A stretch of 64,000 nt of DNA. It comes from Haoranjiania flava (GTDB lineage: Bacteria > Bacteroidota > Bacteroidia > Chitinophagales > Chitinophagaceae). Shown in pieces: positions 26,361 through 34,487 of this stretch (position 1 is its first letter; the number at the start of each line of letters is the position of its first letter). The stretch covers positions 124,001-188,000 of the forward strand of contig NZ_JAOTPL010000005.1 in the NCBI RefSeq assembly GCF_025631005.1. Reading direction: 5' to 3'. The translations under genes and the position numbers were made by a program. The notes under the pieces were generated by a model. That model was not told the DNA's origin, made no database searches, and was given only the letters and a program-made list of their open reading frames with translations.

Positions 26361-26368
26361 TACATTTG
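26361..26368 (+). promoter_or_regulatory. Predicted -7 box of the accessory operon (TACATTTG)
   Basis: Exact TAnnTTTG match, with the expected start near 26374 and the first gene's ATG at 26392. Confidence 0.6.
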
Positions 26369-26391
26369 TTATAACAAAAACAGGATAAATT

Positions 26392-27324
26392 ATGGACAAA
26401 AATCAGATAAAAGCCGCACTGATAGAACACTCCGGAAAGATATTGGCTTGTGGAGACAAGGATGATGATTTTGATGATGTGCTGGAGCTTGAAATAAAGA
26501 TTCTTAAAAAGTTCGGGCTGCCACCAACTTTTGAAAACCGTATGATAATTGAAACCTTTGGGTTGGATGGAAACCTTGCCAATACGGATTTGGATAATGT
26601 TATAAATACTCTGGCGCAAAAAGCTACTGAACACTTTACTGCGCCTATAATAGGTGATCAGGAATTTCTTTTAATAAGCAGAAATAAAGACGAATCGTAT
26701 GACAATGTTTTGCAGGCTATCGGCTTAGGAGGCAATGATTACCAGGTTTTCATATACGAAGAATTGTTTTGTAAAAATCTCATTGATGTGAACACAGCGT
26801 TGACAGAAATGAAAAAAGCAGAATCTTTTTCGGCGGAAATGAACAAATTGATTGTTTTTTCAAAATCTAAAAATAAAATTATTAAGGCGTTGAAGAAAGC
26901 ACGCGTCCAATTTCCAGAGAAATATTATCAGTACCGCGTAAACTCGACTATCACAAAGGAAGAAATTAGTTTTTTAAGAAAGTTAGAGAAGAACTTTTTT
27001 AAGAATACTGAAGAACGCCCTTATTTTATCTCGCAGGAGTTGTTACATAAGCAAGAAAATAAATATTTATGTGGGTACTTTCTTGATGCATCCGGCGATA
27101 TCTACTTTCTGGCATTCGCAGGTTCCGGTAATAAATTCCGAAGCTATTTGCTTAAAGGAAACTTAAAACATACTTTGCAACTATTCAAGAAAGTACAACA
27201 AACCAATTTAGCCAATTTGTACAAAGCAGAAATTATAAGTAGAATACAAAACCGTAATTTTGATGATGCTTACTTTTCTTTTGGTTCTCCGGAAAGGCAA
27301 TATCTGAAACTTATCAATAATTGA
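26392..27324 (+). CDS. Hypothetical protein, first gene of the WYL/Nmad3 island
   Basis: A 310-residue soluble protein I do not recognise. It lacks a signal peptide and membrane segments. The N-terminal 70 residues are acidic and helical (GDKDDDFDDVLELEIKIL); the C-terminal half is lysine-rich with a beta-like segment (RPYFISQELLHKQENKYLCG). No nuclease, helicase or methylase motif is evident. Composition is AT-rich relative to pnt and the later glycan genes, consistent with transfer. It lies 24 bases before the WYL regulator on the same transcript. From its place, a role linked to the regulator or the Nmad3 protein is plausible but unproven. Confidence 0.7.
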   Translation: MDKNQIKAALIEHSGKILACGDKDDDFDDVLELEIKILKKFGLPPTFENRMIIETFGLDGNLANTDLDNVINTLAQKATEHFTAPIIGDQEFLLISRNKDESYDNVLQAIGLGGNDYQVFIYEELFCKNLIDVNTALTEMKKAESFSAEMNKLIVFSKSKNKIIKALKKARVQFPEKYYQYRVNSTITKEEISFLRKLEKNFFKNTEERPYFISQELLHKQENKYLCGYFLDASGDIYFLAFAGSGNKFRSYLLKGNLKHTLQLFKKVQQTNLANLYKAEIISRIQNRNFDDAYFSFGSPERQYLKLINN

Positions 27325-27348
27325 TCATTCACAACATAAATTTCACCA

Positions 27349-28317
27349 ATGCCATACCATAAAAAAATAAAAACCTACTTACACATACTGGAAAAGTTTA
27401 GCGGTATAAACAGAGTAAATCTCAATAGCATACAACATTCACTGAAATGCAATTATCTTCCTGCATCTCTAAGCAGCATCAATAGAGCAATTAGAGAACT
27501 CCGAGCAATGGGTTATGATATTTGCTGGAATGCTGAGGAGAAATATTATACGCTTGAAAGCAGCCCCAATGAAAACAATAAATTGCTGAAAGGCACGCTG
27601 AATCTTATGGTGTATGCAGATTTCCTTAAGGAAATTACTGAAAGTCCCGAGGGCATCCTTGATTATATTGATTTCGACGAAAAAATTGTAAGTAAAGGCG
27701 CTGAATACCTTAAACAGATATTCGACGCAATTAAAACAAAAAAATGGCTTAAAATAACTTATTCCAATTTTCGTGACGATAAACTTCGTAAACACAAGCT
27801 TGCTCCACTAATGATTAAGGAATACAATGCCCGTTGGTATTTGTTTGCAGTGTTGAAAGCTCCATCATGTAATAAGCAGGACGAAGCGTACTTTTTTGGT
27901 TTAGACAGGATTGTGAAAATGGCTATTCTGAATGATAATGTACCTGAAGGAGTGTTTCAGCGATTACAGTCGATACAAAAGCTAAAGAAAGAGAACAAGC
28001 AAAAAGAAATATCTCCTAAAGACTGGATGCGTGAATTCATGGGTGTGATTTTTTCAAAAGAGAATGTACAGGAAGTTATCCTTAAAATAGAGTCTTCTCA
28101 GGCGCCTTATGTAAAAAGCCAGCCTTGGCATCATACCCAAATTGTTTTGGCAGACGAGCCGGATAATTTTCAGATAGCTTTATACCTTAGGCCGAATGAG
28201 GAATTGGAATATAAAATACTTTCGTTTAGCGGAAGAGCGGAGGTAATAGCGCCTGTAACGTTCAGAAAAAAAATAATTAACACATTAGAAAAAGCTTTAC
28301 GTTTATATCATGAATAG
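27349..28317 (+). CDS. WYL domain-containing transcriptional regulator
   Basis: A 322-residue regulator with an N-terminal winged helix-turn-helix (about 1-70; SLSSINRAIRELRAMGYDIC is the recognition part). The WYL domain (about 120-200) contains LKITYSNFRDD and RWYLFAVLK, where the family Trp-Tyr-Leu is visible. A WCX-like C-terminal domain (about 240-320) follows. WYL proteins sense nucleic acid or nucleotide ligands and often control phage-defence or DNA-repair loci. It is the second gene of the island; no promoter is seen between it and the unknown first gene. It probably regulates its own operon through the half-sites at 26328-26349 (inference). Confidence 0.88.
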   Translation: MPYHKKIKTYLHILEKFSGINRVNLNSIQHSLKCNYLPASLSSINRAIRELRAMGYDICWNAEEKYYTLESSPNENNKLLKGTLNLMVYADFLKEITESPEGILDYIDFDEKIVSKGAEYLKQIFDAIKTKKWLKITYSNFRDDKLRKHKLAPLMIKEYNARWYLFAVLKAPSCNKQDEAYFFGLDRIVKMAILNDNVPEGVFQRLQSIQKLKKENKQKEISPKDWMREFMGVIFSKENVQEVILKIESSQAPYVKSQPWHHTQIVLADEPDNFQIALYLRPNEELEYKILSFSGRAEVIAPVTFRKKIINTLEKALRLYHE

Positions 28318-28382
28318 AAAAATATCAAACAATAAAATTTTCAGGTGTTAAATTCATCTAAATTAAGGAGAGTGGAGATTTA

Positions 28383-28565
28383 ATACACGTAAAAGCTATT
28401 ATAGTAAACCAATGTGGCGGTAAGGGTGAGCTATTTGATATTACGAAAATAGATTTACTTGCCTTCTCAATTTATCACAACTTTGGATATAAAGATGTAG
28501 TGGTTGACACAATTGAAAGGGATCAGCAATCTTTGAGTTTATACAATAAAAATCATAAAAAATGA
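28383..28565 (+). CDS. Small ORF overlapping the Nmad3 gene; canonical start codon absent
   Basis: An open frame of 60 codons reads HVKAIIVNQCGGKGELFDIT and continues to TGA, which overlaps the ATG of the Nmad3 gene (ATGA). Such an overlap is typical of translationally coupled genes. The frame is open only back to 28362, and its first GTG or TTG comes deep in the protein. At the position where a start is expected, 12 bases after AAGGAG, the codon is ATA (28383). It is either a gene inactivated by ATG to ATA, one using a rare start, or the tail of a truncated gene. I recognise no family. Confidence 0.5.
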   Translation: MHVKAIIVNQCGGKGELFDITKIDLLAFSIYHNFGYKDVVVDTIERDQQSLSLYNKNHKK

Positions 28566-29551
28566 AAGTAATTTTAAGTAGAAAAGGGTTTGATTCAAAA
28601 ATGGGCGGTAAGCCAAGCCCAATTATTAATATTGATGGCAAATGGAAATATTTACCTTTGCCTATTCCCTATCCTGTGTCTGATACAATCTATGATGATA
28701 TTGTTTTGTACAATAAGTATAAAATATCCGATGTAATAGAAGAGTTAGTTTCTGAAAAAATTAGAAAGAAGAACAATATAAATGCATCTGACAAGTGTCA
28801 CCTAGATCCTATTTTAGAGTTAACAAAGATTGGTAACAAAACATTACAACCTGCGTTGGGGCAAAGTGATCAGGCAGAATCTGCATTGAAGAAATGTGGG
28901 GTTGATAAGGGCGATGTTTTTCTGTTTTTTGGTTGGTATAAGTTTGCTAAAAAAAATCAAGAAGACAAATATCAATATTTTAGCAAGGGTGATAAAGATC
29001 AATTAAGAGAGTTGTTAGGATTAGAAGGTAGGGCAAACAATGCGCTTCTGGATAAGATCATTTCAGACGGTATCCATGTTATATATGGTTATTTGCAGGT
29101 TGGCGAAAAATATGACTTGTGTGACGAAGGTCATAGCAATATTCCTGAAGGCCTAAAATGTCACCCACATTACAAATTCCATCAAGAATATTTTTCAAAA
29201 AGTAATAAAGAAAGAAAAAAGCTTGAACCCAAATTAAAGACTAATACTCACAATTCAATTTATGCTGCAGCTAGTTTTTTAAATAATCAAAAAGGTATCC
29301 CTGGCTCTGGTTTATTGAATTATCATAAAGATTTGGTTCTATCGCACTTTGATATACCGCAGTCCGAAACCTATAAAAAGAGTCAGTGGAAGAAAGATTT
29401 CTTCTCATGTAACAATTATACGTTTACTCATATAAAACAAGAAAAAGATTATATACAATCTCCAGCCAGAGGACAAGAGTTGATCTGTAAAGATAATGCA
29501 TTACAACAATGGGCAATCAATCTCATTGAAAACCATAAACAAAAAAAGTAA
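28562..29551 (+). CDS. Nmad3 family putative nucleotide modification protein
   Basis: A 329-residue protein of the Nmad3 family (nucleotide modification associated domain 3), defined computationally from its association with DNA-base modification and related systems; biochemical function is not established. The hallmark N terminus MKVILSRKGFDSKMGGKPSP is followed by LPLPIPYP. The family core LQPALGQSDQAESAL, VDKGDVFLFFGWY and HVIYGYLQVGE spans residues 100-185, and HPHYKF lies near 200. No modification enzyme (methylase, glycosylase, TET/JBP) is encoded next to it, so it is either solitary or acts with the unknown genes upstream. Composition is AT-rich like the rest of the island. Confidence 0.85.
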   Translation: MKVILSRKGFDSKMGGKPSPIINIDGKWKYLPLPIPYPVSDTIYDDIVLYNKYKISDVIEELVSEKIRKKNNINASDKCHLDPILELTKIGNKTLQPALGQSDQAESALKKCGVDKGDVFLFFGWYKFAKKNQEDKYQYFSKGDKDQLRELLGLEGRANNALLDKIISDGIHVIYGYLQVGEKYDLCDEGHSNIPEGLKCHPHYKFHQEYFSKSNKERKKLEPKLKTNTHNSIYAAASFLNNQKGIPGSGLLNYHKDLVLSHFDIPQSETYKKSQWKKDFFSCNNYTFTHIKQEKDYIQSPARGQELICKDNALQQWAINLIENHKQKK

Positions 29552-29693
29552 GTAGAAAATGGCCATACAAAAGATTGCCCATGACTGATAACTTATAATC
29601 GTAATGAGCACCTGGCAATTCAATAAGAGAATCAAGATCGTACTGACGCAAATGATTTCACAAGTCACAGGTTCAAAATCTCCATGATTACAC

Positions 29694-29701
29694 TACTTTT
29701 G
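29694..29701 (+). promoter_or_regulatory. Predicted -7 box (TACTTTTG)
   Basis: Exact TAnnTTTG match, 21 bases before the ATG at 29723. It separates the accessory island from the next gene. Confidence 0.5.
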
Positions 29702-29722
29702 TCATGAACCTAAAAGCTGTTG

Positions 29723-30814
29723 ATGTTATACGGAGAAATCTTTGCGGAAGCGCACAAGCCATCCAGGAAAAAAATTACTTTTTCTATCAAGCCGCCATTG
29801 AGAAGCTATCTCAAAAGATACGGCCGGGAAGTGCCGTTGCCGGTAGAATACAGGGATATGATGCGTTTTACCTATGCACGCCCTTTGATAGACAACGAAG
29901 GAAAGGAAACTGCGTGGGAAGAGGTAAGCTATGACATGCGCGAATGGGAATACCTCAATGAATCGCTGGTAAAATGCTACTCAATACTGAAGACCGAAGG
30001 CGACTTCTCCTTTGCAGGCAACCTGCGCATTGAGCGTATTGATTTCTGCAGCTTTGGCAACAGCCAGCCATTCCGCATCAAGATCATCAACGTACACAAC
30101 GGACACTACGATTTCTTTTACATAAAAAAAGCAGACGCCAGCCGTGTCTACGGGCTGGAGCTGGAGAATATGCTCTCCACTTCCCGGGTAGTATTTCATA
30201 CCTGCAATGAAACACTGGTAGAAGAGCATATAGCCGGCGTGCCGGGAGATGTATTTATAAAAGATTACCTGCAACGCCCCGATACAGACATGATCAGGGT
30301 GGTGAAAAGTTTTGTAAAGTTCAATGAAGTGTGCTTCATCAGGCTGTTGGGCGATATGCGTTCTTACAATTTCGTGGTGCGCGTAATACCCGACATTGAA
30401 ATGATCCACTATAAATTCAGGGCAATAGATTTTGACCAGCAATGTTATGAAGGCCGGTCAAAACTGTATATACCGCAGTTTGCCAAAGAAAACTACCCGC
30501 TCGTAAAGATCGGCAGCGAACTGCTGAACCAGGAATCTTTTAAACAATACCGTGCTGAAGAGCGTTCCAGGCTTGTGTACCGTATAGCTGTTGAAAGATA
30601 CAGGATGAAGGCGCTGATGGACGTAATGATTTATGATGAAATATCTGTGCCTGAAAAAATAGACCAGCTGAAATTGGAGCTGGCAAATTACCACAAAGAT
30701 ATTGGCTTCTTAAAGCTGAAGACAATGGGGCAGATATTGAAAAGGCACATGAAAAAAATATTAGGCCCGCACATGGCTAATTTTTCAAAATCGGGCAGAA
30801 AGAGAATGCTTTAA
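29723..30814 (+). CDS. Hypothetical protein with kinase-fold-like motifs
   Basis: About 363 residues, soluble, no signal peptide. I do not recognise a named family. Two segments recall the catalytic core of aminoglycoside-phosphotransferase or LPS-kinase folds: GDMRSYNFVV (like the HxDxxxxN loop, with Gly replacing His) and, about 20 residues later, RAIDFDQQCYEG (like the metal-binding DFD/DFG). The N-terminal third holds beta-rich sequence (RIERIDFCSFGNSQPFRIKI). This suggests a small-molecule or sugar kinase relative, but it is an inference from short motifs. Its position just upstream of a glycan cassette is compatible with a cell-envelope role. The start is ATG 29723; a TTG codon precedes it. 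Confidence 0.6.
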   Translation: MLYGEIFAEAHKPSRKKITFSIKPPLRSYLKRYGREVPLPVEYRDMMRFTYARPLIDNEGKETAWEEVSYDMREWEYLNESLVKCYSILKTEGDFSFAGNLRIERIDFCSFGNSQPFRIKIINVHNGHYDFFYIKKADASRVYGLELENMLSTSRVVFHTCNETLVEEHIAGVPGDVFIKDYLQRPDTDMIRVVKSFVKFNEVCFIRLLGDMRSYNFVVRVIPDIEMIHYKFRAIDFDQQCYEGRSKLYIPQFAKENYPLVKIGSELLNQESFKQYRAEERSRLVYRIAVERYRMKALMDVMIYDEISVPEKIDQLKLELANYHKDIGFLKLKTMGQILKRHMKKILGPHMANFSKSGRKRML

Positions 30815-30875
30815 ATTAAATTTTATCAGCGATCAGCCGGTACCAATAATAATTTTAAGATATAATAATTTATTT

Positions 30876-30883
30876 TATCTTTG
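30876..30883 (+). promoter_or_regulatory. Predicted -7 box of the glycan cassette (TATCTTTG)
   Basis: Exact TAnnTTTG match with TTTT at the -33 spacing. It lies 33 bases before the GTG start of the GT87 gene. Confidence 0.55.
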
Positions 30884-30916
30884 CAGCGCTATCCGGCAAA
30901 TATAAAAACGTAAGTC

Positions 30917-32083
30917 GTGCTTAAAAGGTTTTCTGTATTTTTTATACAGCCCAAATATATTTACGGGTTATACCTGATCGTTTCGGTTGTTACTGCCATT
31001 TCCAAATATTGTGGCAGTGATTATAATAATTATAAAATATTCAAAAATGTTTTTTACAATGCACGTGCAGCAAGCAACCTGTATGCATTCTATCCCGAAC
31101 AGTATTGGGATTGTAATCACTACGGTATTTTATTCGGCCTGATAATTGCGCCGTTTGCTTTATTGCCCGACTGGCTGGGCATAATATTGTGGAACCTGGC
31201 CAATGTATCGCTGTTGATATATGCTATCAGCCGGCTGCCGTTTTCTGATACTAAGAAAGCAATATTTGCCTGGCTCTGCCTGCAGGAATTAATCACTGCC
31301 TTATTAAGTTTTCAGTTCAACGTGGCGCTTACGGCATTGCTGATATTGTCTGCCTGTTTTATTATCCGGCAGCAAGAAGTAAAGTCCGCTGCCGCCATAC
31401 TCGCCGGTACCTTTGTAAAGATATACGGTATAGTGGGCCTCTCTTCTTTTTTCTTTATCAGGAATAAAAAGAAATTTATTACAGCTTTCATTGTGGTTGC
31501 GCTGGTATTTTTTTGCCTGCCCATGTTATTTTTCGGCGCCGGCTTTACGGTACAGTCATATGCCGACTGGTATATACGCCTGCTGGAAAAGAACCAGGCA
31601 AACTTAGCTGCCACAAGCGGCCAGGACATTTCTTTGATGGGCGTGTTCCGCAGGATATTTCACAGGCCTGATATCTCCAACCTTGTTTTTTTAGCTATCG
31701 GCTTACCCATCTTTGCTTTGCCTTATTTGCGTATAAAGCAATACAGCAATATCTATTTTCAGTTGTTAATAGTAGCATCAACCTTACTGTTTGTAGTGCT
31801 TTTCAGTTCGGGCTCAGAGTCACCCACGTACATCATAGCGGTTGCCGGTGTCATGATCTGGTTTTCAATACAAAAAAGAAAAACACATTGGGTTTATTTC
31901 CTGTTGTTTTTTGTAATGCTGCTTACCTGTTTTTCACCTTCAGATATTTTTCCGGCATATATTCGCAGGCAATACATCAATACCTATTCTTTAAAGGCCT
32001 TGCCTTGTATTTTCGTATGGTTGCAGATAATTGTGGAATTGCTTACAGTAAAAGATTTTGATAAGAAATACGCGTTACGTTAA
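30917..32083 (+). CDS. GT87-like (DUF2029) integral membrane glycosyltransferase
   Basis: A 388-residue polytopic membrane protein with about ten hydrophobic helices, of the GT-C glycosyltransferase class and most like family GT87/DUF2029. The first periplasmic loop carries DYNNYKIFKNVFYNARAASN, with acidic residues where GT-C enzymes place the catalytic Asp, and YPEQYWDCNHYGILFG. TFVKIYGIVGL is the conserved lysine-containing helix (FKIYP-like) of the family. Such enzymes take a sugar from a polyprenyl-phosphate donor on the outer face of the inner membrane. The start is GTG. The GT2 gene 99 bases downstream could make that donor. Confidence 0.8.
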   Translation: MLKRFSVFFIQPKYIYGLYLIVSVVTAISKYCGSDYNNYKIFKNVFYNARAASNLYAFYPEQYWDCNHYGILFGLIIAPFALLPDWLGIILWNLANVSLLIYAISRLPFSDTKKAIFAWLCLQELITALLSFQFNVALTALLILSACFIIRQQEVKSAAAILAGTFVKIYGIVGLSSFFFIRNKKKFITAFIVVALVFFCLPMLFFGAGFTVQSYADWYIRLLEKNQANLAATSGQDISLMGVFRRIFHRPDISNLVFLAIGLPIFALPYLRIKQYSNIYFQLLIVASTLLFVVLFSSGSESPTYIIAVAGVMIWFSIQKRKTHWVYFLLFFVMLLTCFSPSDIFPAYIRRQYINTYSLKALPCIFVWLQIIVELLTVKDFDKKYALR

Positions 32084-32182
32084 AACTTGCCTGATGAATA
32101 GCCTGATAAAATCTATAAAAAGATATATGGTAAATTTCAACGATAATACCGGGAGCCATTGAAAAAATAAAAAAAATTTCGG

Positions 32183-33106
32183 ATGAAAACAATATCTGTT
32201 GTTATACCCGCTTATAACGAAGCTTCCAATATAGAAGCAGTATTCTGTAAGGTCAGGCACGTTTTTGATAGCCTGGCGGATTATGCATTCGAAGTAATTT
32301 TCGTGAATGACGGCAGCAGTGATGGCAGCGGCCATATGCTTCAAAAGCTTGCCGCCGAAAATACTGCTGTAAAATATATAGAATTTTCCAGGAACTTCGG
32401 CCACCAGCTTGCCCTGAAAGCAGGCATGGATCACGCTTCCGGAGATGCAGTGATTTCTATGGATTGCGATATGCAACATCCGCCAGAAATGATCGGCCAG
32501 ATGATAGCTGAGTGGGAGCAAGGCTACGACATTGTGTTTACGCTGAGAAGCTACGCTAAAAAAGCGCCGCGCTTCAAGAGATGTTCTTCACGGTTTTATT
32601 ATAAATTTATCAATACTATTTCTGATGTGAAAATAGAAGAGGGCAGCGCAGATTTCCGGCTGCTCGACCGGAGTGTGGTAAACGTATTAAACAATATTGA
32701 AGACAAAGAACCTTTCCTGCGCGGATTAACGCGGTGGGTGGGCTTTTCGCAGAAAGCAATTTACTACACGGCCGATGAAAGGTTCTCCGGTGAGAGCAAA
32801 TACAGTCTAAAGAAGATGCTTCGCCTGGCTATGACGGGCATCACTTCTTTCAGCACAAAGCCGCTGCACATTGCGGTATATTTAGGTTTCTTTTTTGCAG
32901 CCATGTCATTGCTCTACATTCCTTATGTGATCTGGTCTTTCGTGTACGATGTTGAAATCTCCGGCTGGGCTTCGTTGATAATGACTATCGTTTTCTTCGG
33001 AGGGCTGCAGTTGGTGATACTTGGCATCCTCGGCATTTATATTGGTAAAATATTTAAGCAAACCAAGAACCGCCCGGCGTACATTATCAAAAACAAAAAT
33101 TTCTGA
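32183..33106 (+). CDS. Glycosyltransferase family 2 (polyprenyl-phosphate sugar synthase type)
   Basis: A 307-residue protein with an N-terminal GT-A domain (SVVIPAYNEASNIEAVF; DxD-like SMDCDMQHPPEM near residue 95) and two C-terminal membrane helices (about 230-295) ending GIYIGKIFKQTKNRPAYI. This layout is that of DPM1/GtrB/ArnC enzymes, which transfer a sugar from a nucleotide donor to undecaprenyl phosphate on the cytoplasmic side. The NodB-type deacetylase gene follows after 2 bases and the GtrA-type gene after it, so the four genes probably form one lipid-linked sugar pathway. The sugar is not evident. Confidence 0.9.
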   Translation: MKTISVVIPAYNEASNIEAVFCKVRHVFDSLADYAFEVIFVNDGSSDGSGHMLQKLAAENTAVKYIEFSRNFGHQLALKAGMDHASGDAVISMDCDMQHPPEMIGQMIAEWEQGYDIVFTLRSYAKKAPRFKRCSSRFYYKFINTISDVKIEEGSADFRLLDRSVVNVLNNIEDKEPFLRGLTRWVGFSQKAIYYTADERFSGESKYSLKKMLRLAMTGITSFSTKPLHIAVYLGFFFAAMSLLYIPYVIWSFVYDVEISGWASLIMTIVFFGGLQLVILGILGIYIGKIFKQTKNRPAYIIKNKNF

Positions 33107-33108
33107 TC

Positions 33109-33888
33109 ATGGTTTGTATAAGTTTCGATGTGGAAGAGTTTGATATGCCATTGGAATACAATGGTACCATATCTTTGGAAGAACAGTTGAGTATCTCGCG
33201 CACGGGCGTTGAAACCATACTGAACCTGTTGAACAGGTATCATGTAAAAGCTACCTTCTTTATCACTGCAGTGTTTGCTCAAAACAATGAAGATATTATT
33301 AAGCGCATGGCAGAGCAAGGCCACGAGATTGCATCGCATACTTATTATCACTCCGCCTTTCATGAAAGAGACCTGCTGCATTCGAAACTTGTTTTAGAAG
33401 CGATCAGCGGCAGCAAAGTGTATGGCCTGCGAATGCCGCGTATGCAGGATGTAAACCCCGAGGCCGTTGCTGATGCGGGTTACAGATATAACTCATCGGT
33501 GAACCCTACCTGGTTGCCGGGCAGGTACAATAAGCTGCACATACCGCGCACGCTGTATAAAGAAGGCAGGCTGATACAAATACCGGCATCTGTATCGCCG
33601 CTGTCGCGGTTTCCTCTATTCTGGCTGAGTTTTCACAACCTGCCATTTAATGTGTACAGGTACCTGCTAAAACGCGCGTACGATAAAGACGGCTATGTAA
33701 ACATTTATTTTCATCCCTGGGAGTTTGCAGATATCAGTAATCAGAACTTCAGGCTGCCATCTTATACCATTTCCAATACCGGCGATAAGATGACACGGCG
33801 TTTTGCCAGGTTACTGGATTGGATACGCGCAAATAATTTTCCTACAGGCACATTGTATGAACTAACACATCAAAAGCCCGGGTATTAG
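33109..33888 (+). CDS. Polysaccharide deacetylase family protein (NodB domain)
   Basis: A 259-residue metal-dependent deacetylase. NodB motif 1 is ISFDVEEF (Asp base and Asp metal ligand), motif 2 is HEIASHTYYHSAF (two metal-ligand His), and the family Arg lies in YGLRMPRMQ. FHPWEF near residue 205 supplies the late His. It resembles the DUF3473-linked branch seen in exopolysaccharide loci. Given the GT2 two bases upstream and GtrA 9 bases downstream, a lipid-linked N-acetyl sugar is the likely substrate, as for ArnD or NaxD (inference). It lacks a signal peptide, so it acts in the cytoplasm. Confidence 0.88.
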   Translation: MVCISFDVEEFDMPLEYNGTISLEEQLSISRTGVETILNLLNRYHVKATFFITAVFAQNNEDIIKRMAEQGHEIASHTYYHSAFHERDLLHSKLVLEAISGSKVYGLRMPRMQDVNPEAVADAGYRYNSSVNPTWLPGRYNKLHIPRTLYKEGRLIQIPASVSPLSRFPLFWLSFHNLPFNVYRYLLKRAYDKDGYVNIYFHPWEFADISNQNFRLPSYTISNTGDKMTRRFARLLDWIRANNFPTGTLYELTHQKPGY

Positions 33889-33897
33889 TATTTTGCA

Positions 33898-34386
33898 ATG
33901 CTGAAGAAGAATAAATATACATTTCACAGGCTGATGTTGCAGATGCTCGATATTTTTTATCCGGTATTCAGGAAAGTAATGCCCAAGCAGGTGTACCGCT
34001 TCCTTGCTGTGGGGGGCGTATGTTTTTTAATAAACATAATTGTATTCCACTTCAGCTATCATTTGTATGATTCGGGCAAGTTTGGCCCACTGCCTGCACC
34101 TGCCTATATTGCAGCGTTTTTTACCTCGTTATCTATAACTGTGCTGGTTGGTTTTTACCTGAATAAAAATTATGTGTTCCGTGGTTCTGTGCTGGAGAAG
34201 CGCACCCAGTTTTTCAGGTTTTGTTACTCTACTGTTTTGGAAGCAATTATTTCTTATTATCTTTTAAGGTTCTTTGTGGAAGGCCTGCACTGGCATCCTT
34301 CGCTGGCGCTGATAGCCGGCGTGGCAGTGATACAGACGGCCAATTATTTTATTCAAAAGCATTATTCTTTTAAAAGAACGCATTAA
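33898..34386 (+). CDS. GtrA family protein (putative polyprenyl-phosphate-sugar flippase)
   Basis: A 162-residue membrane protein with four helices and the GtrA signature: FLAVGGVCFLINIIVFH in the first helix, YLNKNYVFRGS between helices 2 and 3, and QTANYFIQKHYSFKR at the C terminus. GtrA proteins are thought to flip polyprenyl-phosphate sugars to the periplasm. It is the last gene of the glycan cassette, placed just where a flippase is needed between GT2/deacetylase and GT87. Confidence 0.88.
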   Translation: MLKKNKYTFHRLMLQMLDIFYPVFRKVMPKQVYRFLAVGGVCFLINIIVFHFSYHLYDSGKFGPLPAPAYIAAFFTSLSITVLVGFYLNKNYVFRGSVLEKRTQFFRFCYSTVLEAIISYYLLRFFVEGLHWHPSLALIAGVAVIQTANYFIQKHYSFKRTH

Positions 34387-34449
34387 AAACAGGTTGTAAG
34401 AAAATGCACCGTCTTGTATTTCTAAGCGTAAATTAACAATTTTAATATG

Positions 34450-34457
34450 TAAATTTG
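34450..34457 (+). promoter_or_regulatory. Predicted -7 box of pdxA (TAAATTTG)
   Basis: Exact TAnnTTTG match, 30 bases before the pdxA ATG. Confidence 0.5.
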
Positions 34458-34487
34458 TGCTCTTACTTTCTATAAAAATTAATACAG

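Noticed and set aside
29704..29934. 76-codon frame starting at ATG 29704
   Set aside because: It overlaps the longer 363-residue gene in another frame and ends early without recognisable sequence.
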